From: Tieghemiomyces parasiticus
Taxonomy: Eukaryota; Kickxellomycota; Dimargaritomycetes; Dimargaritales; Dimargaritaceae
Assembly (NCBI GenBank): GCA_027575765.1
Contig: JANBPT010000311.1
Location: 1-45,424, forward strand
Length of the DNA: 45,424 bases
Direction: 5' to 3'
The position numbers were made by a program, and so were the translations under genes. The notes below the pieces were generated by a model. That model saw nothing but the letters and a program-made list of their open reading frames with translations. It was not told where the DNA came from and made no database searches. Shown here piece by piece: positions 22,597-31,820 of this stretch (position 1 is its first letter; every line of letters begins with the position of its first letter).

Positions 22597-22920
22597 TTAT
22601 CCACTGGATGGACCCAGGGGCGGCACAACGGCACCAATGCACCGATCGCACACTGGGTGATTACAGTTTGGAAAACTACACGTAGGTTCAAAAGTATTGC
22701 GGAAACAACACCGGCAACATTGCCACCGGCCACCACGTCGACACACTGGACACCCAACATACCGACACAGCCTGTCGACCTGTACGATACTGGGGGCACC
22801 GGTCGAGCCACAGAATAGCTTTTCACCTAGCCGGTCGACCGGGCACCGGTTACAGCGGTCCCAGTGCGTGTTGGGGTAAATGCCGCCGCAGATAAACTTT
22901 TCGTAGATTGGGCTGCACAT
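22597..22920 (-). CDS. Small cysteine-rich putative zinc-binding protein
   Basis: Single-exon frame of 107 residues with 16 cysteines, starting MCSPIYEKFICGG. Cysteines fall in pairs: CNRC (23-26), CPVC (57-60), CC and CC (68-69, 71-72), then C81, C86, H88, C91 and C94 (NHPVCDRC). The block GRWQCCRCC...C...CNHPVCDRC resembles the zinc-ribbon end of a family of small uncharacterised proteins common in filamentous ascomycetes, which start MC.. with a YxCG motif and end in WxCCxC...C..H..C..C. That resemblance is from memory and by eye. The dense, ordered Cys pattern in only one frame is the main reason to accept it in an otherwise gene-poor stretch. No function is known; it is probably a structural zinc module. 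Confidence 0.55.
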   Translation of the reverse strand: MCSPIYEKFICGGIYPNTHWDRCNRCPVDRLGEKLFCGSTGAPSIVQVDRLCRYVGCPVCRRGGRWQCCRCCFRNTFEPTCSFPNCNHPVCDRCIGAVVPPLGPSSG

Positions 22921-24900
22921 GGTGAACCCATCCGAAAGTTATTGACAGTCGCTTAGCCCAATGGGTATGCTTCTGTATGACGTCTAGCAGGTTAAAAGGC
23001 GGCCTTGTGAAAGGTATTCGGAGAAAAAGTAAAGGCTGTTCAGTAGGGATGCCTGCGGTCAGATCACGTGGGTCGTTCGGAGCCCCAATGCGGAGGTCAC
23101 TTATGCCTATAGGTAGCCCGAGCTGACCTGCATACTTTGCTGTGCCCAAACATAGGCTCTATACGAGGGAAGGGTAATCTATTACAATGTGGCTTACGTT
23201 GTCCGGGTTAGAGGGAGCTATAGTGGTACGATGCGAACACAATGTTGACTAGAGGGTAGACCAACAACACCGTTTCTCTGAATCTGATAACGGATGCCAG
23301 ATAGAAAAGGCTACGCGTGTCCAGGAAGTAAGCAGTGCTGAATAAGTGAAATGATCTTTAGCATGAATAGCTTGGAGGAAACGGACAACACAACGTTGCT
23401 AACGTATGTATGTTCGGCAAGAAGGAAATAGAGGTGAAAATGGGCACCTTCTCAAATGGTAGCACGCTAATCTACAAGGAAGGTAAGGAAAGGGCGGGGT
23501 ACCCGTAGCTCAACCGGCTGAAGCGTGGGAGGGGGGCACATCCATTCAGTCAGCTACAAGGCTACCCACCGACACACTCACTAGCCGACGGATAGTAATT
23601 TGCTTCTAGAGCATCTAGCATACCAGTGTTCGCTAGAAGAGATAGGAGGGACCTATCATCTCTATCCGCTCTTCTAGACAGTGAGAGAAAGGGGCCAAGC
23701 GTTGTGGCGAATGAGGGTGCTCCCTCCCTTTCCCTCCATTCGAGTGACTTTCCGCGGAGTACGAATCAGCCGATAAAATATCACCGATTAGGGACCAGGT
23801 TTCACTCGATTTAGACCTGGAGTATAGGCCTAGAGTCGCACCGTTTTGATGCTCTGATCAAATGTAAGGAAGGGTTAACTAGTTTCTAGATAGATGGATA
23901 TAGGATGTGTAGGATTTGGGGGGGGGCTAACGCGTGTACAGCAGAGGGTTGACGCCGTGCCTAACAGATAGCATAAGGTCTGTATATCCACTTTATCGTC
24001 GTCTTGTCTAGAAAGATTCCGTGGCTTCATTGACCAGCTTCTTTGTCGTAGGTGTTGTCCCCTTCAATCTCAATGATGGTGACTGCGCCAATACCGTATC
24101 TACTACCTAGGGAGAAATTCCTCAGTAAGGTTGTTGCTGAAAACGGAAACCATTCAAAACCTAGGAAATTCGAATGAGATACAGGCAGGTCGGCCACAGG
24201 TGTGTGGTTAGACACCGCCGAGAGTGGGCAGATATCGGTTACAGGAACCCTCGGTTCGAATTCTTTATGGTCACTAGATTATAAAGAAGTCTAGAACTAA
24301 AATGTTACGTTGTGCTGCAGCCAGTTAAAGAAGGTATATATGGTAAAGGCATAAGGTAGGGTATAAAGAGATAGTGAAGTTAAAGGTGGGGCCAAGCCAA
24401 GGCCACATAGCTGTGGATCGCGTAGGCGGCATGTGGTAGCTAAATTCATTAATGGAGAGAGCTATATTCGTGAGGACATCAACCCCTGTAAGCCATAAAA
24501 TCATCACATCCGCCAATAGGTACTAGCAAACATCGACAAGTGACAAAATAAAATGACATACGGCAACTTATAAAAACCTACTGCTGTTCGGGGTTCTATG
24601 TTTCTTATACTCCATACCAACCATGGGGTATTTCTAGGGACTTGCACAATAGTCACTTTAAAAATCACATCCGCATATCTAACCGTATACCGTATGTGTG
24701 GTCGGTAGAAATTCTTTCCCAATGTTAACTCTGTCTGATTATTATTTGATGCAGAATTCACGCCTCGGTGCACCCCATACCATAGCTTAATTTCCGATTA
24801 ATAGTGGCTTACCTCTTTTCCGACTTAAGTATCCGGGTTCATGCTTCTATCAACATTCGTTACCCACCTTCGCTTTATATATTCCATATACCCTTTTCAA
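22921..24900. other. Gene-poor region, no gene recognised
   Basis: 2 kb with short overlapping frames only and increasing AT content to the right. A GGTTCGAATTC tRNA-arm-like string at 24252-24262 was checked and does not fold into a tRNA. Confidence 0.5.
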
Positions 24901-24989
24901 GCGACTTCCAATCTTCCTAATCTTTGAAAGTCGCCTTCATTCCCAAGCGCCATTGCCTCTTATCTCTCTAAGGTCTTTCCTTTCTCTAC

Positions 24990-25180
24990 TCTTTCTCTGG
25001 TGGCTAACTAGCCGTCCTTCCATTGCCTGCTGGCGCCTGGCCCCCCTTGGCCTGTCGACCTGAATCTCTTAGTCTGGGCTAAATAGCTACTACGAATATC
25101 ACCTGCTGTTATTCAAGTATAAAAGACCCAATGGTCGCTATTCAATAAACGACAGCTATCACTCAATCTACAATCCACAC
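24990..25180 (+). mobile_element. LTR-like fragment A (plus orientation)
   Basis: A TATAAAAGACCC box at 25118 is followed 25-30 nt later by CAATAAAC (a poly(A)-signal-like string) and TATCAC, the U3-R order of a retrotransposon LTR. The 45-nt core (25118-25162) is repeated in inverted orientation at 26065-26112 with about 40 identical positions. The upstream C-rich segment (about 25007-25050, ...GCCTGGCCCCCCTTGG) also resembles the matching place in copy B. The LTR ends, target duplications and the internal coding region are not identifiable, so this looks like a degraded solo LTR. Confidence 0.45.
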
Positions 25181-25860
25181 ATCCAGTTAATTTTAATAAG
25201 CGAGCTTTCATTATTTTGGAAGCTATGGACTACCACAATATACAGTGTTTGTAGGGTCGACTCCGTCCGACGAATCCGCGCCAAGCTCTTCGGTTCCTCC
25301 GGTGACAGCACTTTCCTGTGCGGGAAGTCGAGATGTTGAACGGGCCTCGTTTTTTCGGGGCGTATCCAGGGGAAGCTCGGTGGTGGGCTCCGTTATTGCT
25401 GTGTCGCTGATAAGGGCGTTTATGGTGAAATTGTAAAAAAAAACTTCCTTTTTTCCTAAGATGTTTTCTTTCTTTGATGGGTTCTTCGTCTTAATATATA
25501 TAGCGACTCAAGAAGGAGATAAAACATAAAAAAATAAAATTTACGTGAATTAATCTAAAAAAGTCTCTCGGGTGATATGGGCGTGGACAGTGATCGTACC
25601 GAAGCAGGCATCCTTAAGACGGCTTCAATCGTTGTCGGAGCCTTTGATGAAGAAGGGTTTGATTTATAAACGCGATAAACAAGGTCTCTATCATGAATTT
25701 ACCAGCGTCTGTTGCTACCCAACGTCGGAACACAGTGCGTCGGCACTACATAAGAATAGGCTAAGGAAAATGAGGTCAAGATCGAGATGCCACTACTGAT
25801 TGGATTAGTGGTTTAAGGCACGGTAGAAACGCTTTTACATTTAATTTAACTATGGTGCAC
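25181..25860. other. AT-rich spacer between the two LTR-like fragments
   Basis: It contains homopolymer A runs at about 25434-25443 and 25530-25540 and an alternating AT stretch at about 25494-25503. A 63-codon plus frame (25245-25436) and a 75-codon one (25572-25799) have no retroelement motifs (no Cys knuckle, DTG or YxDD). Confidence 0.4.
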
Positions 25861-25861
25861 G

Positions 25862-26025
25862 TTGTAGGAAAAACTCCCTAAAGGAAAGCTATAAAGTAAT
25901 AACAGGGAACGGGTGACTAATAAATCGAAAAACGAACTAATATCCTTGTCGTAGGGAAAACTACCCTAGAGGAAACTAAAGCTAAAGCCTAACAAGCAAA
26001 AGACTAATAAACTGAAAAGGCTTAC
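25862..26025 (+). repeat. Two diverged tandem copies of a ~75-90-nt AT-rich unit
   Basis: Copy 1 (about 25862-25938) and copy 2 (about 25950-26025) share the order GTAGG(G)AAAACT..CCCTA..AGGAAA, then further on GACTAATAAAnnGAAAA. In copy 2 TAGGG...CCCTA can form a short stem around AAAACTA; in copy 1 the equivalent stem is weaker. The repeats lie beyond the R-like core of LTR fragment B in its own reading direction. Confidence 0.55.
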
Positions 26026-26054
26026 AAAGAAATTAAAGAGTAACGTGGACGGTT

Positions 26055-26460
26055 TTGTATGTATGTGATAAGCTATCGTTAATTGAGTAGCGACCCAGAG
26101 GGTCTTTTATATCCAAGGATGGTCGGCATCCTTAGGAATAGCTGCGGCTTGGGTTAGGAGTAAACCTAAGGACGATGGTGCGAGGGGGGGCTAGTGCCCA
26201 GGCGAGTAGGAAGGTAGCTATCAAGCTACCGCATCATCTTAGAAGAAGGGGCTGATAGAAGAAAAGCCCTAAGAGGCGAGAGGCGGCGGTGCTTGTCGGC
26301 GGGAGAACGCCGACCAGCAGATCAGCAAGGTTGACATCGCCATGGCGGAATATCGGATATAAGAAAAAGGCTAAAAAGATAAAGAAAGAAGCTTAGGTAA
26401 AGGAAAGCGAGCTGTAAGTGCAACAGCTGATCGGGTCACTGGTTGTGGGCATCATGTGGT
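26055..26460 (-). mobile_element. LTR-like fragment B (minus orientation) with GC-rich hairpins in its U3-like part
   Basis: Read on the minus strand, TATAAAAGACCC begins at 26110 and is followed by TCGCTACTCAATTAACGA and TATCAC, the same order as fragment A, making a diverged inverted copy. The U3-like side (26113-26460) carries three compact hairpins: GGTAGCT/AGCTACC at about 26213-26230, GGGCT/AGCCC at about 26248-26268 and GTCGGCG/CGCCGAC at about 26297-26316. Beyond it the minus-strand frame 26452-26664 (70 codons, Pro/Ser/Thr-rich) could be the eroded end of an internal coding region, but it has no diagnostic motif. Confidence 0.45.
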
Positions 26461-26743
26461 AAGCTTGAACTCACTAATAAATGAATAATAAGCGCTAAGC
26501 TCGAACTGGGATGTGGATTGCGGATTGGTTATAACTGTCGTTTCAATTGGAGGCCAAAGCTTAATAGGTGGTTGCTGCCATTTATTGGATAGATTGGGGC
26601 CGGTACTTATGTACGTTGGAATACCATTAGAAGTCTGACTAGTGCAAGGTGGTGTCGGAGGCATCCGCTAAAAGAACTGAAAAACTTTGGACCAGTAACT
26701 TTTGCAAGGTTAGATAAACCTTTGGATTAGTAGATGGAAAAAG

Positions 26744-26983
26744 GAAAAAGTACTTAATCAGGCGAGGGTAACTCCCGATTAGAAAAAGTACAGGATTTAG
26801 CCCGGAGGCTTAGCCGTACCTCACTTAATCAGCAGGGTTGGTTATGGCAACCACGGAATGAAATAACAAAAGAAAAAGCACTTGGTTAGGAGAGGCTATT
26901 TCCTAATTAGAGTGAGTGCAGGATTTAGCCCGGACACTTGGCCATACCAATTTAATCAGCGGTGTTACTTATGGTAACCACAG
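26744..26983 (+). repeat. Two tandem ~112-nt repeats with conserved, covarying stem-loops
   Basis: Copy 1 is 26744-26856 and copy 2 is 26872-26983, about 70-75% alike by eye. Both contain the invariant string CAGGATTTAGCCCGGA, and both end in AATCAGC..G followed by TATGG(C/T)AACCAC. In each copy the first 50 nt form a hairpin. Copy 1 pairs GTACTT with AAGTAC and TAATC with GATTA; copy 2 pairs GCACT with AGTGC (one bulge) and TTAGGA with TCCTAA. The arms differ between copies, yet each arm pair stays complementary. Confidence 0.6.
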
Positions 26984-28283
26984 ATATACAGCTTTCACTG
27001 TGTAGATCAGTAAGGTAAAGTGAGGCCAATAGGTATGGCAAGGATCCGCTAATTCGCTGTAAATTCAGTGGCGTCATTGCCCAAAGTTATTTAGTTTAAG
27101 GTTTTTGCCTTGCAGTTTCTCCATGTCCGCCAATAAACTATTAGCATTCCGACCGACATTACGAGGTAGTCAAAGTTGGGTTCTATCTAAACAGCCGATC
27201 ATGTGAATGGATATTTAGTATGCAATGGGCTGGAAAGGAGAATGCATGAAAATAAAGCGCTTGGAGGGTCATTGCAGCCTCTGCGCACACTCTCAGCCTC
27301 TGTGAATAGCCTCACCAGGGTGATCCGGCAACCGCCTTTTACAAGGCGTATTCCTGACCACTTCAGTCAGTGAAACGATAATCTGGTTGTAACCCTGTTC
27401 TGGATAACCTTCGTAGAGGAGAGTTCGAGGCCCCTATTTGCAGTAGGTGGTGGAATTATCGGGCCGTGGTAAAGTCACTCCTCAATAACATTATCCCCAG
27501 AGGTACATTAACACCGACCATGCTCTCCCCATGACTTACTCAAAGCCACCGACACTGGTGGGTGTGCGTATCATGTACGGGGCACCTGGGAACACATATC
27601 AGTTAAAGATAAGGTTAATGGGGAGCACGGGTCCTTAGATAATTCCAATGGACACGACTTCTGCGCCATCGACCGTCACAACTCGGGATTGATTGGATGG
27701 GTGGGCGTGGTAGACTGGTATTTATGATACTCAACTGATTTGGTATAGGGCATGGCCGATGGTACGTCACCAAGAAATGTTGAGGGCTGCCTAATTGTGG
27801 AGTTAAGTAGACGAGGTGAGGAATTAGAGGGGAGGGTCGAAAAACGCCATGATTTGGGTACACAACTCATATTGGCCGATCATGACAGTGGAGATATTGG
27901 TCTAGTTGACCGGAAATCATGTCCAGGAAATAGGGGTAGCGACCTTTCAGAATTGAAGGGAAATCGCCAGAATGTGAGGCGATATAGAAGGAGGTGAGTG
28001 GAGGGAGGGAGGTGTGGTAAAAAGTACAGGGTAGGGGAGGAATATGTGGTCAGAGAGGGTAAGATATGAGGGCGTGATTAATTGGTACAGTGGAAAAAAA
28101 AGAAGAAGAGGTGAGATGATATAGTCCAAACCGGGACCAGCACCGGTAGGTACCAAGTCGATGTTGGATTATAAACAAGGTGTTTAGATTATCATCGTAC
28201 TGAGCAAACCGCAATGTCTACGAACCCAACCCAAGCCTGCATTATCCATCGTATCGCCAAGCAACCCTCCACTCGTCGAGACA
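26984..28283. other. Intergenic, 3' flank of the RhoGEF gene
   Basis: 1.3 kb without a recognisable gene. The stretch 27980-28120 is purine-rich on the plus strand (pyrimidine-rich for a minus-strand transcript). The open frames here are short and overlap each other. Confidence 0.5.
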
Positions 28284-31200
28284 TTAGGGCACAGCCATCC
28301 GTGCGGCAGCGGGCTGACCAGGCGAGCACACCTGCACGAGGGGTGACGACACCGGTCCAGAGCTGGTGGATTGGAGGTTCCCAATGGGCACCAGGTTACC
28401 ATAGTAATCGCGCATGGTGCGGGGCACACTCTGGGCTGGATGGTAGAGCGGCTTGGACTGCTGAAGGCCGCTCAACTGGGCGGAATCGAGTTCGGAGACG
28501 TGGCGACGGTGCTGGACGGGCTGGTAAGCATAATGACCATCGTGGGCGGCGGTCGGCGAAGAGCATGCAGACGAAGAGGAGGATAACGACGGTGACGAAG
28601 TTAGAGTAAACGCTGCGCCGCACCCCCATTTAGGTGGAGTGGGTAAGGGTTTGGAAATACCATTGGGGCGGGAGAGATACGAGGCAGAAGCGTTCAGGGC
28701 CGCATTCGCCAGGAGCGGCGACGAAGCTGACAGAGCTGGGGAGTGATATGGAGAAAAGTTGCGCGGGCCGGGGGGCGCGGTCGGAGAGTGCCCTGTGACT
28801 AGCGGAGAGGCCAGAACGGGGTTGGGCAGTTCGGGCGAGGAGGCCGAGGTGAGCGAGAGGGCGCTGTCCCGCACAAAGAGGGTAGCGGTGGGTTCGGACT
28901 CATCACTCAGGTCATCACATGGGTGGCCCGCCGCGCGGAATGCAGCGGTCATGAGAACACGATCAGGGGAGGTGTCGACCATACCGTAAGGCTTCGCGTT
29001 TACGCTATGCTCCGTGGGTGCATAGCAGTTGGTATCGAGCGGACGCAGGGCGGAAGGACGCAGAGCCGGGGACGAGTGGGACGACAGAGCCTTGGGGTGA
29101 CCGCTTGGTGTACGACCAGCCGGGACTTTGAGGCCGGGCCCGGCTAGAGGTTGGGATGCGACGCGAGCAGACGGTTTGAGCGAGGCGCCGCGGGTGGCGT
29201 ACGGGTTAAGCGGGGAGCCGTAGTCCACCGAGGTACGCTGGGAGGACGCGGTAGGGGTGGGGCTGGCCGGGGCATACGGGAACTGAGGCTGAGGCTGCCG
29301 GCGCAGCCAGGAAGGTTCGTCTTGAGATCCGTCAGAAGAGTAATCCCCACAAAAGGGATCAAGCGGAATGACGGTGGCCGTGGCCAAAGGTCGACGGTAG
29401 TGAGGCGGCGGCGTTCCAAAGGACGAGTCCAGGGGCATGCACGGACCAGTGACACCATCTACGGCCGACTGGGAGCGGCGCGATTTCATGGTGGCCCCAG
29501 GACTCGTGGGGATGGTCACCATTTGCGGGGACCGGGTCACCACGAGGTGGGATGTGGACCGCTGAAGGCTGGGTCGAGCATCGCCACCGGCACCACTGAC
29601 TACGGGGGCGCTGACCCGCGGCCGTGAACCCTTTCCGATGGCCGTCACTTCGGCCTTCTTAGGGTTGGTATTGCTGCTACCCGAAGCCTTGCGAGGGGTC
29701 ATGGCAGCAGGCGCCCGGTCCTCACGACCATAGTCTTGGAGCTGCTTACGGAACTTGCGCATGGCGTAGGCGTCAGCAGTGGGCAAGACTAACTTCTTGA
29801 CCGACGAAAGTAGGAACTGGGATGCCTTATTGGTAGATTTCTTTTCAGACCGGGGTGATCCGGTCAACAGCGTGCCGAACGTTGCCGCGCGGTGCGGCAG
29901 ACCGGACGGCGATCGTACGACATCGGAAGTATCTTGACCGGGCGAGCCTAGACTGACACAGGAGGCGGCACGGGGACGGCTACTCCGATCGGCAGGCCTG
30001 TGGGTCGGAATGGCTTGGGCGGCTGGCACGCCTGGTGACACAGGCTGGGATGGACGGGGCGATTCGCGGTTAGGGCGGCCCATATCAAACCACCGACTCG
30101 GGGCCAGGCTGGAGGCCAAAGACAGGGGGCGTGATTTGGCTCCGAGACCAGTATCCATGAGGGATAATGCATCCCCGCGTTCCTTGGTACGGTGGGGGCC
30201 AGACGGATACAGCGGATCTGAAATTGATACACGTTCGAGTTGGGCCGAGAGCGGCCGGGCTTCGACACCCGGGCGGCGGGCGCGGGCAGCGAGATGTTCC
30301 GGAAGCACCTCGTTAAGGGCACGAAGCCAGGCTGTTTTCTCATCCGCATGACCGCAACGGACCACTAACATTTCGGTGCGACCCTGGTAAGCGAGGACGC
30401 ACTGGAAGGTATGAAGTAGACCAGTCTCGGCGTGGTCGTCCACGCTGTGTACGCGGATCAGCTGGGCTGGTGGGAGCAGCAAGGTATACTTAGGCGGGCA
30501 CGACTTGCCAGCGGTATAGTTGGCCATGAGGGAGACCGGCGGGCTGTGTGAGAAGTGCGCGTGGGACGAGGGGGTCGAACCGTCCTCGGTCGGAGATGAG
30601 GAGACGTCAGCCTTGACGAGACTGGCAACGGTGATCCCGCTGGACCGCCGTGACCGGGGCCGGGACACCAGAATAAGGTCGTTGAACAGAATGAGATAGA
30701 CGGATGAGAGCTGGTGCGGGGCGACGCGCACGTCAGATCCTCCGTCGGTGGTGGCTGTCTGAGTCTTGAGACGGTACAAGGGGCCTTCGCGGGCGACCTG
30801 TCGGTGTGGATGGACCAGGGAGCCACTGGCCAGTCCCTTGATGCAGGACTCGAGGTAGCGCAAAGAGTCTATACGGTCAGCGCGGGATTTCTCAGATTGA
30901 ATCCGGGCGATGAGAGCGTCAAACTGCATAATGACGCCTTGGGTCATGGTGTAGTCGGAATGGTCCATCGGAGTGACTTGCAGCAAATTCTTGAGGAAGA
31001 GTGGGTACTTCAGCAGACGCTGGAAGGGCAGGATAAGGAACGCGTCGAGGGCAAGGCCGCGGCATTCGGGCTTACCGGCGCGGTCACGGTAAAAGTGACT
31101 AAACTTTTCATTGGAAGCCAGGAGGCTGTTCATGGTGCGGAGTGAGGCGGCCTGGTTACAGAGGTACCGCGAGTAGACATGGAGCTCGTGAACCCAGGGG

Positions 31201-31820
31201 AGGAGCACGTCGGACAGGCCATCGAGGACCGGATACTGCTGCTGCTGGCGTTCCAGGAAGGCCTTCTTGATGCAGTCATGAATGGGCAGAATATCCTCGA
31301 GGTTGCCAAAGAGCTGATCGATTTCGCGCTCGGCCAAGACCTGCAGGTGGCGGAGAGGCTTGATGAACACCTCGCGAATGAGGACCAAGTCTCGCACATA
31401 GTCGGCCTCGGTGTGGATAATCTCGAACATGAGTTCCTGGCGTTCGATGTCCTTGGGCGCGAAGGCATACGCCTCAAATTCTTTCTGGGTGAGGCAGTCC
31501 CGCCATAACATCCGCGTCATGGTACGCGCGCAGGGAGAGTGACGCTTGGCCCGGGAAGTACTGGGCCAGAGCGGGCAGGGACTGGGGGTGGAGGGGGTTG
31601 ACCGGAGAACAGATGGCGGAACGGAAGCGGAATGCACGAGGGGGTTGAATGGGAAGTGATAGGGCAGGGTAGAAGAAGGAATCCGGTGGGATGTAGGGCT
31701 GGCACCGAGACAAGGTGAATAGGCCGCGGGTGGGTTACAGGTCGGAGGACGCGGTGAGGACACGGCGGTGTAACGAGAGGCGCGGCGAGCGATGCCTAAA
31801 AAAAGGCGGGATGTAAACAA
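28284..31820 (-). CDS. Rho guanine nucleotide exchange factor (DH-PH domain protein)
   Basis: One long open frame of 1178 residues. The DH (RhoGEF) domain spans about residues 128-325. Its first conserved helix contains IIHTEADYVRDLVLIREVFIKP (CR1, cut here to its core), and CR3 reads FLILPFQRLLKYPLFLKN. A PH domain follows (about 335-505), with VYLILFNDLILVSR and a closing tryptophan helix KTAWLRALNEVL. Residues 510-1178 are Ser/Pro/Thr-rich and probably disordered, with no CNH, SH3 or BAR domain visible. DH-PH proteins load GTP onto Rho/Cdc42 GTPases at the plasma membrane and control polarity and wall growth. The first 100 residues are low-complexity, and the next ATG (31520, residue 101) lies just before the conserved part, so it may be the true start. 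A TTTTTTTAG just inside the first frame could instead be a splice acceptor for an unseen upstream exon. Confidence 0.9.
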   Translation of the reverse strand: MFTSRLFLGIARRASRYTAVSSPRPPTCNPPAAYSPCLGASPTSHRIPSSTLPYHFPFNPLVHSASVPPSVLRSTPSTPSPCPLWPSTSRAKRHSPCARTMTRMLWRDCLTQKEFEAYAFAPKDIERQELMFEIIHTEADYVRDLVLIREVFIKPLRHLQVLAEREIDQLFGNLEDILPIHDCIKKAFLERQQQQYPVLDGLSDVLLPWVHELHVYSRYLCNQAASLRTMNSLLASNEKFSHFYRDRAGKPECRGLALDAFLILPFQRLLKYPLFLKNLLQVTPMDHSDYTMTQGVIMQFDALIARIQSEKSRADRIDSLRYLESCIKGLASGSLVHPHRQVAREGPLYRLKTQTATTDGGSDVRVAPHQLSSVYLILFNDLILVSRPRSRRSSGITVASLVKADVSSSPTEDGSTPSSHAHFSHSPPVSLMANYTAGKSCPPKYTLLLPPAQLIRVHSVDDHAETGLLHTFQCVLAYQGRTEMLVVRCGHADEKTAWLRALNEVLPEHLAARARRPGVEARPLSAQLERVSISDPLYPSGPHRTKERGDALSLMDTGLGAKSRPLSLASSLAPSRWFDMGRPNRESPRPSQPVSPGVPAAQAIPTHRPADRSSRPRAASCVSLGSPGQDTSDVVRSPSGLPHRAATFGTLLTGSPRSEKKSTNKASQFLLSSVKKLVLPTADAYAMRKFRKQLQDYGREDRAPAAMTPRKASGSSNTNPKKAEVTAIGKGSRPRVSAPVVSGAGGDARPSLQRSTSHLVVTRSPQMVTIPTSPGATMKSRRSQSAVDGVTGPCMPLDSSFGTPPPHYRRPLATATVIPLDPFCGDYSSDGSQDEPSWLRRQPQPQFPYAPASPTPTASSQRTSVDYGSPLNPYATRGASLKPSARVASQPLAGPGLKVPAGRTPSGHPKALSSHSSPALRPSALRPLDTNCYAPTEHSVNAKPYGMVDTSPDRVLMTAAFRAAGHPCDDLSDESEPTATLFVRDSALSLTSASSPELPNPVLASPLVTGHSPTAPPGPRNFSPYHSPALSASSPLLANAALNASASYLSRPNGISKPLPTPPKWGCGAAFTLTSSPSLSSSSSACSSPTAAHDGHYAYQPVQHRRHVSELDSAQLSGLQQSKPLYHPAQSVPRTMRDYYGNLVPIGNLQSTSSGPVSSPLVQVCSPGQPAAARMAVP

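Noticed and set aside
24216..24290. tRNA-like string GGTTCGAATTC
   Set aside because: The flanking bases cannot form the 5-bp T-arm stem, and no D-arm, anticodon arm or acceptor pairing is present at the right spacing on either strand.
25572..25799. 75-codon frame between the LTR-like fragments as a gag/pol remnant
   Set aside because: No Cys knuckle, protease, reverse transcriptase or integrase signature is visible in any frame.
25862..26983. A CRISPR-like repeat array
   Set aside because: Only two diverged copies of each unit exist, adjacent without unique spacers, in a eukaryotic genome with LTR debris.
28371..31508. Long plus-strand open frames opposite the RhoGEF gene (for example 29151-29627 and 30714-31145)
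   Set aside because: They are antisense shadows of a GC-rich coding exon. The minus strand carries clear DH and PH motifs throughout.
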